DNA of 64,000 nucleotides, taken from the NCBI RefSeq assembly GCF_040712085.1, contig NZ_JBFCVK010000002.1, positions 459,386-523,385 on the forward strand. The letters run 5' to 3'. Shown here piece after piece: positions 52,122-60,679 of the stretch. Below the pieces are notes generated by a model. It saw only the letters and a program-made list of their open reading frames with translations, was not told where the DNA came from and ran no database searches. The stretch is from Aquibaculum sediminis. Lineage in GTDB: Bacteria; Pseudomonadota; Alphaproteobacteria; Kiloniellales; DSM-21159. Each line of letters begins with the position of its first letter. The first letter of the stretch is position 1. The translations under genes were made by a program, and so were the position numbers.

Positions 52122-53543
52122 ATGGACAACGAGCTCGTAGCTCTGACGACCATCTTCACCGAGTTTTATTACTGGGTGACGGTCGTCATGATGTTCCTTA
52201 TTCACGTCGGACTTTTGATGTATGAGTTCGGCGCTACTAGACCTAAAAATCTTAACCAAACCATGACACGCCACTCTATGAGTCTGGCGCTGGTCACCAT
52301 TACGTGGTTTCTTTTTGCCTGGTGGATATACTGGGCGTTCAACAACGGACCGTGGCTTTTCGGCGGCCTGATCTCCAATGACCTGACGGCGGCTGCACTG
52401 CCCTGGTCGGAATTCATGGGCCCGAACCTGGACGACAATATTCAGGGCGTTTTCTGGGCGGCCTTCTTGCTGTTTTCATGGGTCATGTGCGCCATTCTTT
52501 CAGGAACCGGTATTGAGCGGATACGCACCGGCGCCTTCATGATCCTGGCCGTGCTCATTGGATCGATTACCTGGATATGGCACGCCTCCTGGGGGTGGAA
52601 CGCGGAAGGCTGGACCACGCAGTTGCTGGGTTATCATGACGCCTATGCGTCCGGTGTCATCCACGCGATTGCGGGTGGTGCCTGTCTCGCGCTGGCGATT
52701 GTACTCGGCCCGCGCGTGGGCAAGTTTGGCCCCAACGGCGAGGTGCGGGAAATCAAGCCGCACAACGCCTACTATTCCGTGATCGGCCTCTTCATCATTT
52801 ATACAGGCTTCTGGGGCTTCTACGCCGCTTGCAACATTCCGATCATGGATATCAGCCCTGACGGTGAGGCGATGCGCTTGGGCGCGACCACGATCTACCT
52901 GACGCCCACCACGCTCTCCGCCATCACCTTCAACTTCCTGATGTCGCTCACCGGCGGCCTGATGGCAGGCTATATTGTGTCGCGCGGCGACCCTTACTGG
53001 GTCTTCTCCTGTGGTCTGGCCGGCATCATCTCGGCGTCTGCGGGCAACGATCTGTACCACCCGCTCATGGCCATGTTCGTCGGTGCCATTGGCGCGGTCA
53101 TCGCCTATCGCGGCCATCACTACGTCGAGCGACGGTTCAAGATCGATGATCCCGTGGGTGCCATTGCGGTGCACGGTTATGCCGGCGTTTGGGGTCTCAT
53201 TGCCTGCGGCTTCCTGCTCTGGGGCTATCCGGCGGCGCCTGCCGCTCCGGACGTTCAGAACTGGGCTGGTAGTGTTGGCTGGCTGGGCACCACGCCTGCC
53301 GGTGATCCGGCGATCAACCCGCTGGGCATGATCATCGGTGCCATCCTGACCTTCGGTGTGTTCGGTTTTCTCGCCACCTACGTGGTCTGCAAGATCCTCA
53401 ACGCCATGGGAATCCTGCGCGAGCCCCGGGAGGTGGAACTGGTTGGTGCCGACACCTGGCGCGAGGCCGACAACTACCCCTATGGCGCCGGCAGGGTGAC
53501 CGACTTCGAGCTAATCGAGCGCGAGGAGGCTCGGCGGCAATAG
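52122..53543 (+). CDS. amt: Ammonium transporter, Amt family (divergent form)
   Basis: A 473-aa membrane protein with about eleven helices. The twin-histidine pore residues are placed at H181 (ASGVIHAIAGG) and H351 (AIAVHGYAGVWG). The core also shows FNFLMSLTGGLMAGYIVSRG and GIISASAGNDLYHPLMAM, similar to the conserved Amt sections. The N-terminus (MDNELVALTTIFTEFYYWVT) differs from standard AmtB and has no cleavable signal. No glnK lies beside it, which is unusual for amt. Instead a 79-aa membrane protein follows 39 bp later. Ammonium as substrate is likely but not proven for this divergent branch. Confidence 0.85.
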   Translation: MDNELVALTTIFTEFYYWVTVVMMFLIHVGLLMYEFGATRPKNLNQTMTRHSMSLALVTITWFLFAWWIYWAFNNGPWLFGGLISNDLTAAALPWSEFMGPNLDDNIQGVFWAAFLLFSWVMCAILSGTGIERIRTGAFMILAVLIGSITWIWHASWGWNAEGWTTQLLGYHDAYASGVIHAIAGGACLALAIVLGPRVGKFGPNGEVREIKPHNAYYSVIGLFIIYTGFWGFYAACNIPIMDISPDGEAMRLGATTIYLTPTTLSAITFNFLMSLTGGLMAGYIVSRGDPYWVFSCGLAGIISASAGNDLYHPLMAMFVGAIGAVIAYRGHHYVERRFKIDDPVGAIAVHGYAGVWGLIACGFLLWGYPAAPAAPDVQNWAGSVGWLGTTPAGDPAINPLGMIIGAILTFGVFGFLATYVVCKILNAMGILREPREVELVGADTWREADNYPYGAGRVTDFELIEREEARRQ

Positions 53544-53582
53544 CCGCCGAGACCTCTTCGTTCTGACAAGGAGACCTGAATC

Positions 53583-53822
53583 ATGTCTACAGGATTGAGA
53601 GACTGGGTCGGACTGGACAGCGTCGGCGCCTTCTATCCCTTCCAGGGCTTGGAATGGTTGCTGGTACTGGCCGCCGTGATCTTCTGGATCTGGTGGCACG
53701 TCCGCTGCATCCGCGACGAGGACAAGGAGATGACCGAGGCGGCCGAACACTACCGCCGCCACGGCGTCGAGAAGTTCATGACCCCGGACGGGAAGCCGCG
53801 CCGGACGGATCTGGAGAAATGA
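53583..53822 (+). CDS. Small single-pass membrane protein paired with the ammonium transporter
   Basis: A 79-aa protein with a single hydrophobic helix (residues about 22-40, GLEWLLVLAAVIFWIWWHV), followed by a charged cytoplasmic tail (RCIRDEDKEMTEAAEHYRRH) and a basic end (KPRRTDLEK). A GGAG ribosome site precedes the ATG. It shares an operon with amt and ends at a strong terminator. I do not recognise a family. It may stabilise or regulate the transporter in place of GlnK; that is inference from position only. Confidence 0.75.
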   Translation: MSTGLRDWVGLDSVGAFYPFQGLEWLLVLAAVIFWIWWHVRCIRDEDKEMTEAAEHYRRHGVEKFMTPDGKPRRTDLEK

Positions 53823-53847
53823 CGTCCTGAACGTGTCCTGACGGAGA

Positions 53848-53883
53848 GGGCCGCGCCGGTCACCGGCGCGGCCCTTTTCCTTT
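53848..53883 (+). terminator. Terminator after the amt operon
   Basis: GGGCCGCGCCGGT and ACCGGCGCGGCCC form a perfect 13-bp stem (53848-53874) followed by TTTTCCTTT. It separates the amt operon from the convergent nitrile hydratase genes. Confidence 0.92.
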
Positions 53884-53982
53884 GGTGGTTCACTCTGTTC
53901 CGTGGGTCGTGAGCGTCGACGAGCAGGCCGCATCACATCTCGCAAACGGCAAGTCAGTTCGGCGGATGCCTGAAGCCGTCGA

Positions 53983-54306
53983 TCAGCTCTTTTCGGCCAG
54001 TCTGACCGGCTGCCCGTGCGGTGTGGTGCGATAGGCCTCGGCCCAGGCTTGTTCCAGGCGGTCGAGGTCGGGCCTTTCCGCCAGACGGCGATCGGTGAGA
54101 AGCACTTCCAGCGCTTTCAGCCAGGCCTCCCAATATCCGCCCTCGCTGTCCTCAGACCCGGCCGCGCGCCGCTTGCTCAGCTCGGTGCCGAAGACCTCGG
54201 CCCATTCACTCCAGGTGAAGCGGCCGGTTTCGTTGAGGCGGACAGTGATGGCGAAGGCCTGGGCTTGCCAGGGTTCGGCGAAGACTCTCGGTTCAGGCGG
54301 TTTCAA
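53983..54306 (-). CDS. Nitrile hydratase accessory protein (activator, p14K type)
   Basis: A 107-aa protein. It carries FAEPWQAQAFAITVRLNETG, then FTWSEWAEVFGTELS and a GGYWEAWLKALE block, the pattern of the beta-like nitrile hydratase activator that delivers cobalt to the alpha subunit. The start is TTG at 54306, preceded by GGGAG seven bases upstream, overlapping the nthB stop by 14 bp; no ATG fits. It is the last gene of the nthA-nthB-activator operon, the usual order for cobalt enzymes. Confidence 0.85.
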   Translation of the reverse strand: MKPPEPRVFAEPWQAQAFAITVRLNETGRFTWSEWAEVFGTELSKRRAAGSEDSEGGYWEAWLKALEVLLTDRRLAERPDLDRLEQAWAEAYRTTPHGQPVRLAEKS

Positions 54307-54952
54307 GGTGCGGCTCCCAGAGATCGAGGGTGACGCAGTCCTGCGGGCGGCCTTGCGGGCCCCAGAGTTCCCGCGCCGAGAAGCGCACGGCATAGAGATG
54401 CTGTGGCGTCTCGCCCTGGAAATGAGCATTGCTGTCGGCGAAGACGTGGGCGCCGTGATGCATGACGATCTCGCCGCGCTTGCCACGGGCGTAGCGGGGC
54501 AGGCGGGTGTGGCCAATGGGATGGTGATTGATGGCGCGCACGCTCTGGCCCACAGCAAAGCGCGGGGCCTGGTCGATGGCGCGCTCGGCGGGACCGCCAC
54601 GCCGCAGGGCCGCGATCGCCTTCGCCGGGTCGAGCGGCGGCTGTGCCTTGCTGCTGCCGGGTGCGGGACGGCCTTCGCGCAGCTCCTCTTCTCTCACCAG
54701 GCCATGCTCGACCATCATGTTGGCCAGGGCTTCGATCCAGCGTTCGTAGTAGCTGTAGCGCAGATAGTCGGCCGGCGGCAGCTTCTCGCGCGCATGGCGC
54801 GAGGCGTCGATGTTCCACTTGCCCCAGGCGGCCATGGCGAGCGTGATGGCCAGGGCCCGGGCCTCCCACTCCCCATGGAAGACCGGTTCGTTTTCCTCCA
54901 GGGGCAGCGCACCAAAGCCGTGCATGCCGCCCATGTCATGGACGCCGTTCAT
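54293..54952 (-). CDS. nthB: Nitrile hydratase beta subunit
   Basis: A 219-aa cytoplasmic subunit. The start MNGVHDMGGMHGFGALPLEE followed by EPVFHGEWEARALAIT is the family signature. The second half holds an SH3-like barrel with FAVGQSVRAINHHPIGHTRLPRYARGKRGEIVMHHG, here split by description, and VRFSARELWG. With the alpha subunit it hydrates nitriles to amides. Its start overlaps the nthA stop by four bases. No amidase gene to use the amide product is within the window. Confidence 0.93.
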   Translation of the reverse strand: MNGVHDMGGMHGFGALPLEENEPVFHGEWEARALAITLAMAAWGKWNIDASRHAREKLPPADYLRYSYYERWIEALANMMVEHGLVREEELREGRPAPGSSKAQPPLDPAKAIAALRRGGPAERAIDQAPRFAVGQSVRAINHHPIGHTRLPRYARGKRGEIVMHHGAHVFADSNAHFQGETPQHLYAVRFSARELWGPQGRPQDCVTLDLWEPHLETA

Positions 54953-55629
54953 GAGCGTGCCTCCTCGGGAGCGAGTGGCAGGCCGGTACCGATCATGGAA
55001 TCGCGGGTCACCAGGTTGGCCAGTTCCTCCTCGCTCATTCCCTCCGTCCCGGCGGGGCGCTCCGGCAGCACCAGATAGCGCACCTCGGCGGTGGAATCCC
55101 AGACCTGTACCGCCTTGGTTTCGGGCAGTTCCACCCCGAACTCGCTGAGCACCCCGCGCGGATCGATCACCGCGCGCGAGCGGTAGGCATCGGACTTGTA
55201 CCAGACCGGCGGCAGGCCCAGCACGGGCCAGGGGTAGCAGGAGCAGAGTGTGCAGACGACGAGGTTGTGCGTCGTCGCGTCATTCTCGACCACCACCATG
55301 TGCTCGCCCTGCCGACCCTGGAAATCCAGTTCGGCAATGGCTGCCGTGGCATCCTGGCGCAGGCGCTCCAGATAGGCCGGGTCGCTCCAGGCGCGAGCCA
55401 CCACACGGGCGCCATTGCGCGGACCGACCTTCTCGGCATAGGTCTCGATGATGGCATCCAGCGCCTGCGGGTCGACCAGCCCCTTGTCCACCAGGAGCGT
55501 TTCGATCGCCTTCACGCGCAGAGCCGCGGGGGAGGGCGGGTGCTGATGCTCGTGATCATGCCCGTGATGGCTATGCCCGTGGCTTTCGTGCGCCTGGCCT
55601 TGGTGTTCGTGATCGCTCTTGTCATGCAT
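54949..55629 (-). CDS. nthA: Nitrile hydratase alpha subunit, cobalt type
   Basis: A 226-aa catalytic subunit. The metal claw is VVCTLCSCYPW (C126, C129, S130, C131); the CTLCSC form marks the cobalt enzymes, in contrast to CSLCSC of iron enzymes. The first 30 residues are extremely histidine-rich, with 12 His among MHDKSDHEHQGQAHESHGHS and the ten that follow, which may bind metal. The ATG at 55629 begins this tail; an upstream frame to 55779 shows no family features. It heads the nthA-nthB-activator operon, divergent from carbonic anhydrase with 190 bp between. Confidence 0.93.
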   Translation of the reverse strand: MHDKSDHEHQGQAHESHGHSHHGHDHEHQHPPSPAALRVKAIETLLVDKGLVDPQALDAIIETYAEKVGPRNGARVVARAWSDPAYLERLRQDATAAIAELDFQGRQGEHMVVVENDATTHNLVVCTLCSCYPWPVLGLPPVWYKSDAYRSRAVIDPRGVLSEFGVELPETKAVQVWDSTAEVRYLVLPERPAGTEGMSEEELANLVTRDSMIGTGLPLAPEEARS

Positions 55630-55820
55630 CGCAATGGCTCCCTGACTGGCCTTCAGTTTGGCGCAGGAGACTGCTGCTGTCATCCCGTCACAGGCCCGTT
55701 CGGCGCGAGCTTGCCCCGGGGCTCGGACCCTGCCGAGGACCGCGGGCGCACAAAGGACTTGCGCGGCGGGAAGCGGCACGCCATTTCCCTTTCGTTCATG
55801 CGAAAATTAAGGTCTCACCG

Positions 55821-56453
55821 ATGATCAGCAAGCTGCTGGAAAACAATCGCCGCTGGGCCGCGCGGCAAATCAAGGTTGATCCCGATTTCTTCACCCGCCT
55901 GTCGCAGCAGCAGGCGCCGGAGTATCTCTGGATCGGCTGCGCCGACAGCCGGGTTCCGGCCAATCAGATCGTCGGTCTCGACCCGGGCGAGCTCTTCGTG
56001 CACCGCAACGTCGCGAACATCGTCCACGGCGCCGATGTGAACTGCCTTTCGGTGCTGCAGTTCGCGGTTGAAGTGCTGAAAGTCAAACATGTTATCGTCT
56101 GCGGTCACTACGGTTGCGGCGGTGTGCGCGCCGCATTGGCCGGGCGGCAGTTCGGGCTGATCGACCACTGGCTCTGGCCGCTGCGGGAACTGCGCGCCAC
56201 CAATGCCGAGGAATTAGCCCGCTGTGAGGACGAGGATACGCGGGTCGACCGTCTCTGCGAAATCAACGTCGCAGCCCAGGTCTTGAATGTGGCGCGCACG
56301 CCCATCGTGCAAAACGCCTGGCATCGCGGGCAGCCCTTGAAGCTGCACGGCTGGGTCTACGGCCTCAAGGACGGCATCGCCCACGATCTGAACCTGACGA
56401 TCTCAGGACCGGACGGCCTGGATCCGGCACACGTGCTGGAAGCCCTGGAGTAA
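55821..56453 (+). CDS. can: Beta-class carbonic anhydrase
   Basis: A 210-aa zinc enzyme interconverting CO2 and bicarbonate. The zinc ligands can be placed at C40 and D42 (WIGCADSRVPA), H96 and C99 (VCGHYGCGGVRAAL). The length and the N-terminal LLENNRRWAARQIKVDPDFF match E. coli Can. Bicarbonate supply supports AccC-type carboxylation. It is divergent from nthA and convergent with hemB, with only three bases between the stops. Confidence 0.94.
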   Translation: MISKLLENNRRWAARQIKVDPDFFTRLSQQQAPEYLWIGCADSRVPANQIVGLDPGELFVHRNVANIVHGADVNCLSVLQFAVEVLKVKHVIVCGHYGCGGVRAALAGRQFGLIDHWLWPLRELRATNAEELARCEDEDTRVDRLCEINVAAQVLNVARTPIVQNAWHRGQPLKLHGWVYGLKDGIAHDLNLTISGPDGLDPAHVLEALE

Positions 56454-56456
56454 GGC

Positions 56457-57503
56457 TCAGCCCTCCTTGAGCTTTCGGGCCACGTCGAGGGCGAAGTAGG
56501 TCAGCACGGCGCTGGCCCCGGCGCGCTTGAAGGCGAGCAGAGATTCCAGCATTGCACGCTCGCCGTCGAGCCAGCCCTGGTCGGCGGCGCCGCGGATCAT
56601 CGCGTACTCGCCCGACACTTGGTAGGCGAGGGTGGGGACCGCGAAGGTGTCTTTGACCCGCCGGATGATGTCGAGATAGGGCATGCCCGGCTTAACCATC
56701 ACCATGTCGGCGCCCTCCTGCAGATCCAAGGCCACCTCGCGCAGGGCCTCGTCGCTGTTGGCCGGGTCGAGCTGGTAGGTCTTCTTGTCGCCCACCAGCG
56801 CACCGCTGGATCCGATGGCGTCGCGGAAGGGGCCGTAGAAGGCGCTGGCATACTTGGCGGCGTAGGAGCAGATCTTCACCTGCTCGAAGCCTGCTGCATC
56901 GAGGCAGGTCCGGATGGCGCCCACCCGACCGTCCATCATGTCCGAGGGCGCGATGACGTCACAGCCGGCTTCCGCCTGAACGCGGGCCTGCTTGCACAGC
57001 ACCTCGATGCTCTCGTCGTTGAGCACCTGGCCTTCGTGCACCAGGCCGTCATGGCCCAGGGAGTTGAAGGGGTCGAGCGCCACGTCGCAGACGATGCCGA
57101 TCTGCGGCACCGCGGCCCTGATGGCGCGTACGGCGCGGCAGACGAGGTTCTCCGGATCCACGGCTTCCCGGCAGTCCGGGCTTTTGCGGGCGTCGGCGAC
57201 GTGGGGAAAAATCGCGATCGCGGGAATGCCCAGCGAGGCGGCGGCACCCACGGCCTCGACGGCCTCGGCGATGGTGTAGCGGCGCACGCCCGGCATGGAG
57301 GGGATCGTGGTCTGGGGCTCGTCATCCTCGCGCACGAAGATCGGCCAGATCAGATCCTCGACCCCCAGCCGATTTTCGGCGACCAGATCGCGCACCCAGG
57401 GTGCGGTCCGGTTGCGGCGCATCCGGATCTGCGGAAAGCTGCCGGCAAGTGCAGGTGTGGCAAGCGGCCCGGCCAGAGGCCGAGGAGTGCGGTAATCCGA
57501 CAT
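56457..57503 (-). CDS. hemB: Delta-aminolevulinic acid dehydratase (porphobilinogen synthase)
   Basis: A 348-aa cytoplasmic enzyme condensing two aminolevulinate molecules in heme synthesis. N-terminal RMRRNRTAPWVRDLVAENRL, then LIWPIFVRE, are typical. The catalytic lysines are in SYAAKYASAFYGPFRDA and MVKPGMPYLDII. The metal region reads CDVALDPFNSLGHDGLV, without the cysteine triad of zinc enzymes, so it is the magnesium type common in alphaproteobacteria. It is a single gene with a 140-bp gap upstream to the host-attachment-family gene. Confidence 0.95.
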   Translation of the reverse strand: MSDYRTPRPLAGPLATPALAGSFPQIRMRRNRTAPWVRDLVAENRLGVEDLIWPIFVREDDEPQTTIPSMPGVRRYTIAEAVEAVGAAASLGIPAIAIFPHVADARKSPDCREAVDPENLVCRAVRAIRAAVPQIGIVCDVALDPFNSLGHDGLVHEGQVLNDESIEVLCKQARVQAEAGCDVIAPSDMMDGRVGAIRTCLDAAGFEQVKICSYAAKYASAFYGPFRDAIGSSGALVGDKKTYQLDPANSDEALREVALDLQEGADMVMVKPGMPYLDIIRRVKDTFAVPTLAYQVSGEYAMIRGAADQGWLDGERAMLESLLAFKRAGASAVLTYFALDVARKLKEG

Positions 57504-57643
57504 CGATCTATCCGAGTGACTTGTTGGCGAGGATTGCCGCGCAGTCTAGGTTCAGTGACCGCGCGCAACAAGCATTCCCGAATGCAGATCTGCCCTGACC
57601 CAACTGACCTGCCAGCCACCAGCCTGCGGCGGCCGGCCGCCAA

Positions 57644-58087
57644 TCACAGTGCCTCGGTGCGCGTCTCCACTTCGCGCGCATCGGCGTGCGTCAGGTTTGA
57701 GTCCAGTTCCGCCACGACCCGTGCTGCGACCGACTTGGAAAAGAGGCGCCGCAGTTCGCCAAGGGCACGAGGGGCAGCGATCACTATTAACTGATCGAAA
57801 GCCCCGGACTTCTCCTTTTCCTCCAACCACGCGACCACCTCGCGCAGGAAGGCGCGTTCGGCCAGATCGTGCGGATCGCTGGGCGGCTCCATGGCATGGC
57901 GCCCGGGCCCTGCGCTGTCGTGGGTGCGTCCCGGACGCTCGCTGCCAAGGTCGCGGGAGTGGGAGCGATTGCCGGTGAAGCTGCCCTCATCGAGCTCGCT
58001 GAGACGCTTGCTTGGCTCCTGACGGGAGAAGGTGCGCGCTCGCGCGCCATCTGCAACAAGCAACCAAGTCGTACCGCGGCGTAGCAT
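57644..58087 (-). CDS. Host attachment family protein
   Basis: A 147-aa soluble protein. The start MLRRGTTWLLVADGARARTF, the middle DLAERAFLREVVAWLEE and the block FDQLIVIAAPRALGELRRLF followed by VAARVVAELDSNLTHADARE are the Host_attach family pattern, distantly like eRF1/peptide-release-factor subdomains. The real role is unknown despite the family name. The ATG at 58087 has GAGGG upstream; the longer frame from 58153 is rejected. It is divergent from the Lon-like protease gene, sharing a 156-bp promoter region. Confidence 0.85.
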   Translation of the reverse strand: MLRRGTTWLLVADGARARTFSRQEPSKRLSELDEGSFTGNRSHSRDLGSERPGRTHDSAGPGRHAMEPPSDPHDLAERAFLREVVAWLEEKEKSGAFDQLIVIAAPRALGELRRLFSKSVAARVVAELDSNLTHADAREVETRTEAL

Positions 58088-58162
58088 GACAGGACCCTCT
58101 GTAATGTGATCGAATGCGCTCTGCACCGCGTGCCATTCTTGCGTCATGGCCACAGCCCGCCT

Positions 58163-58176
58163 TTGATCTGGCGCAA
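58163..58176. promoter_or_regulatory. Weak FNR/FixK-type box upstream of the Lon-like protease gene
   Basis: TTGATCTGGCGCAA matches the FNR-family consensus TTGAT-N4-ATCAA at eight of ten defined positions. It lies 68 bp before the protease ATG, between the divergent host-attachment-family and protease genes. A better match lies upstream of the nearby universal stress gene, which raises the chance that this one is real. Confidence 0.35.
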
Positions 58177-58243
58177 CACGCGGCGAAGCATAAGCCGGCA
58201 GGCTGTCCAGGCTCCGTTCTTGTCTCGCAAACAGAGGTTAGGT

Positions 58244-60679
58244 ATGCCCAGTTCCACGGCCACAGCTTCTCTTCCACCGCTCACGGCCGAACGTTTGCGT
58301 CCGCGCTGCGAACCGGAGCTCTTTTCATTCGAAACGACGGCAGAGCTCGAGCCGCTGGACGGTTTCATGGGCCAGGACCGGGCTTTGGAGGCGGTGGAGT
58401 TCGGCACCGCGATCGAGCGCAGCGGCTTCAACCTCTTCGTCATGGGTGCGCCGGGGACAGGCCGGCACACGGCCATCGAAGCCTATCTGAACCGACTGGC
58501 AGGCTCGCGACCGGCGCCGGACGACTGGGTGTACGTCAATGATTTCGAACTGGCGCAGCGGCCACGTGCCCTGCGCCTGCCCACAGGTCGCGCCATAGCC
58601 TTGCGGGATGGCATGGCGACGGTGATCGAGGATCTGCTGGGCTCCCTGCCCGGGGTGTTCGAGAGTGACGAGTACCGCCGCCGGCGCCGCGCCATCGACG
58701 AGGAGTTCGAGGAAGCTCAGGAAGAGGCTTTCGAAGGACTGCGCAAGGAGGCGGCGGAACGGGACGTGGCGCTGCTGCGCACGCCCATGGGCTTCGCGCT
58801 GGCGCCGATGCGCGACGGCCAGGTGGTCAAGCCGGAAGCTTTCAATGCCTGGCCCGAGGGAGAACGCACGGCCGCTCAAGCAGCCATCAGCGAATTGCAG
58901 GAGTCCCTGCGTGCTGTCCTTGAGCGTATCCCACGCCTGGACAAGAAGCGTCGTGAGCAGCTGCGCGAACTCAATCGTGAATTTGCGGCGGTGGCGGTTG
59001 ATCACGCCCTGGAGGATCTGCGCACGACCTTCGCGGATCTCCCCGACATCGTTCAATTCATCGATGCCGTTCGTGCCGACCTGGTGGAAAATGCAGGCAT
59101 GCTGTTGCCATCAGGCGGCGAGGAAGAGGCACAGCAGAAGCGCGCCGATGCGCCGGAACTGCGCCGCTACAAGGTCAATGTCATCGTCTCCAACGGCCAC
59201 GAATCCACCGGTGCGCCGGTGGTGCGCGAAGACAATCCCACCCTCCCGAACCTGGTCGGCCGTATCGAACACCTGCAGCAAATGGGTGCATTGGTCACCG
59301 ACTTTCTCCTGATCAAGGGCGGCGCGCTGCATCGGGCCAACGGGGGATACCTCCTGCTGGATGCGCGGCGGATTCTCACTGAGCCCTTGGCCTGGGAAGC
59401 CTTGAAGCGCGCCTTGCGAAACGGCCGTATCGTAATCGAATCCCTGGCCGAACACCTCAGTCTGCTCTCGACTGTCTCACTCGAGCCTGAAGCGATCCCC
59501 TTCTCCGCCAAAGTCGTGCTTTTCGGAGATCGGATGGTCTATCATCTCCTGTGTCAGCTTGATCCCGAGTTTCAGGAAATCTTCAAGGTCGCGGTCGATT
59601 TCGATGAGGAGGTGACGCGCAGCGAGGCCAGTGCTCAGCACTATGCCCGCCTGATCTCCGGGCTGGTTGAGCGCGAGGCGCTGCTGCCATTTGATCGGAA
59701 TGGTGTGGCGCGCCTGCTGGAACACGCCAGCCGACTGGCAGAGGACGCCGAGCGTTTCTCGGTCCGTTTGGGCCCCATCGCCGATCTGGCGCGCGAAGCC
59801 GATCACTGGGCCCGCGCGGAATCGGCTTCAACCATTTCTGACCACCATGTCGTCCGCGCAGAGCAGGCGGCAATTCGGCGCCTCGACCGCCTGCGGGACA
59901 AGAGCCGTGAAGCCACCCTGCGGAACATCCTGCTGGTGGACACGGAAGGCACTCGCGTGGGGCAGGTGAACGGGCTCAGCGTCATCTCCCTGGGGCGCAT
60001 CGCCTTCGGTCGGCCGAGCCGCATCACTGCGCGGGTGCGACTGGGCAGCGGCAAGCTGGTGGATATCGAGCGCGAAACGGAACTGGGCGGCCCCTTGCAT
60101 TCCAAGGGCGTGCTCATCCTCTCCGGGCTGCTGACAGCCCGCTATGCCCGGGACTGGCCGGTGTCCCTGGCCGCCAGCCTGGTGTTCGAGCAGTCCTACG
60201 GCGGGGTAGAAGGCGACAGTGCCTCGACGGCCGAGCTCTGTGCTCTGCTTTCGGCCATTGCCGAGGTGCCCTTGCGGCAGGATCTGGCAATCACTGGGTC
60301 GATCAACCAATACGGCCAGATCCAGGCGATCGGGGGCGTCAACGAGAAGATCGAGGGCTTTTTCGAGCTCTGCGACGCACGCGGCCTGAGTGGGACGCAA
60401 GGGGTCATTATCCCGCAAGCCAACGTGCAGCACCTGATGCTGCGCGAGGAGGTGGTCGAGGCCTGTGCCGCCGGACGTTTTGCGGTCTATGCCGCCGAGC
60501 ATCTCGACCAGGTGATGGAGCTCATGACCGGCCATCCGGCCGGTGAGCGAGGCGAGGACGGCCTCTTCCCGCCGGACAGCGTTAACCGCCTTGTGGAGGA
60601 TCGTTTGATCGCCATGGCGCAGCGGCGACTGGAGTTCGGAAAGCAGGGAGAGAAGAACGACGGGGGTTCTGTGTCATGA
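58244..60679 (+). CDS. Lon-like ATP-dependent protease (AAA_32 / LonB-type)
   Basis: An 811-aa cytoplasmic protease. The N-terminal AAA region has the P-loop GAPGTGRHT (residues 68-76) with arginine R74 where classical Walker A has lysine. A long helical insertion follows (about 150-340), then the rest of the AAA domain (KGGALHRANGGYLLLDARRIL). The C-terminal Lon protease domain has catalytic S659 (VEGDSASTAEL) and K702 (GGVNEKIEGFF). The ATG at 58244 follows AGAGG; the longer frame from 58106 covers the promoter. It is coupled to the next gene by a four-base overlap. Confidence 0.9.
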   Translation: MPSSTATASLPPLTAERLRPRCEPELFSFETTAELEPLDGFMGQDRALEAVEFGTAIERSGFNLFVMGAPGTGRHTAIEAYLNRLAGSRPAPDDWVYVNDFELAQRPRALRLPTGRAIALRDGMATVIEDLLGSLPGVFESDEYRRRRRAIDEEFEEAQEEAFEGLRKEAAERDVALLRTPMGFALAPMRDGQVVKPEAFNAWPEGERTAAQAAISELQESLRAVLERIPRLDKKRREQLRELNREFAAVAVDHALEDLRTTFADLPDIVQFIDAVRADLVENAGMLLPSGGEEEAQQKRADAPELRRYKVNVIVSNGHESTGAPVVREDNPTLPNLVGRIEHLQQMGALVTDFLLIKGGALHRANGGYLLLDARRILTEPLAWEALKRALRNGRIVIESLAEHLSLLSTVSLEPEAIPFSAKVVLFGDRMVYHLLCQLDPEFQEIFKVAVDFDEEVTRSEASAQHYARLISGLVEREALLPFDRNGVARLLEHASRLAEDAERFSVRLGPIADLAREADHWARAESASTISDHHVVRAEQAAIRRLDRLRDKSREATLRNILLVDTEGTRVGQVNGLSVISLGRIAFGRPSRITARVRLGSGKLVDIERETELGGPLHSKGVLILSGLLTARYARDWPVSLAASLVFEQSYGGVEGDSASTAELCALLSAIAEVPLRQDLAITGSINQYGQIQAIGGVNEKIEGFFELCDARGLSGTQGVIIPQANVQHLMLREEVVEACAAGRFAVYAAEHLDQVMELMTGHPAGERGEDGLFPPDSVNRLVEDRLIAMAQRRLEFGKQGEKNDGGSVS

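Noticed and set aside
51513..52140. Two overlapping plus-strand frames (172 and 141 codons) upstream of amt
   Set aside because: Neither has a convincing ribosome site, family match or normal composition, and both cover the sigma-54-like promoter and leader hairpin.
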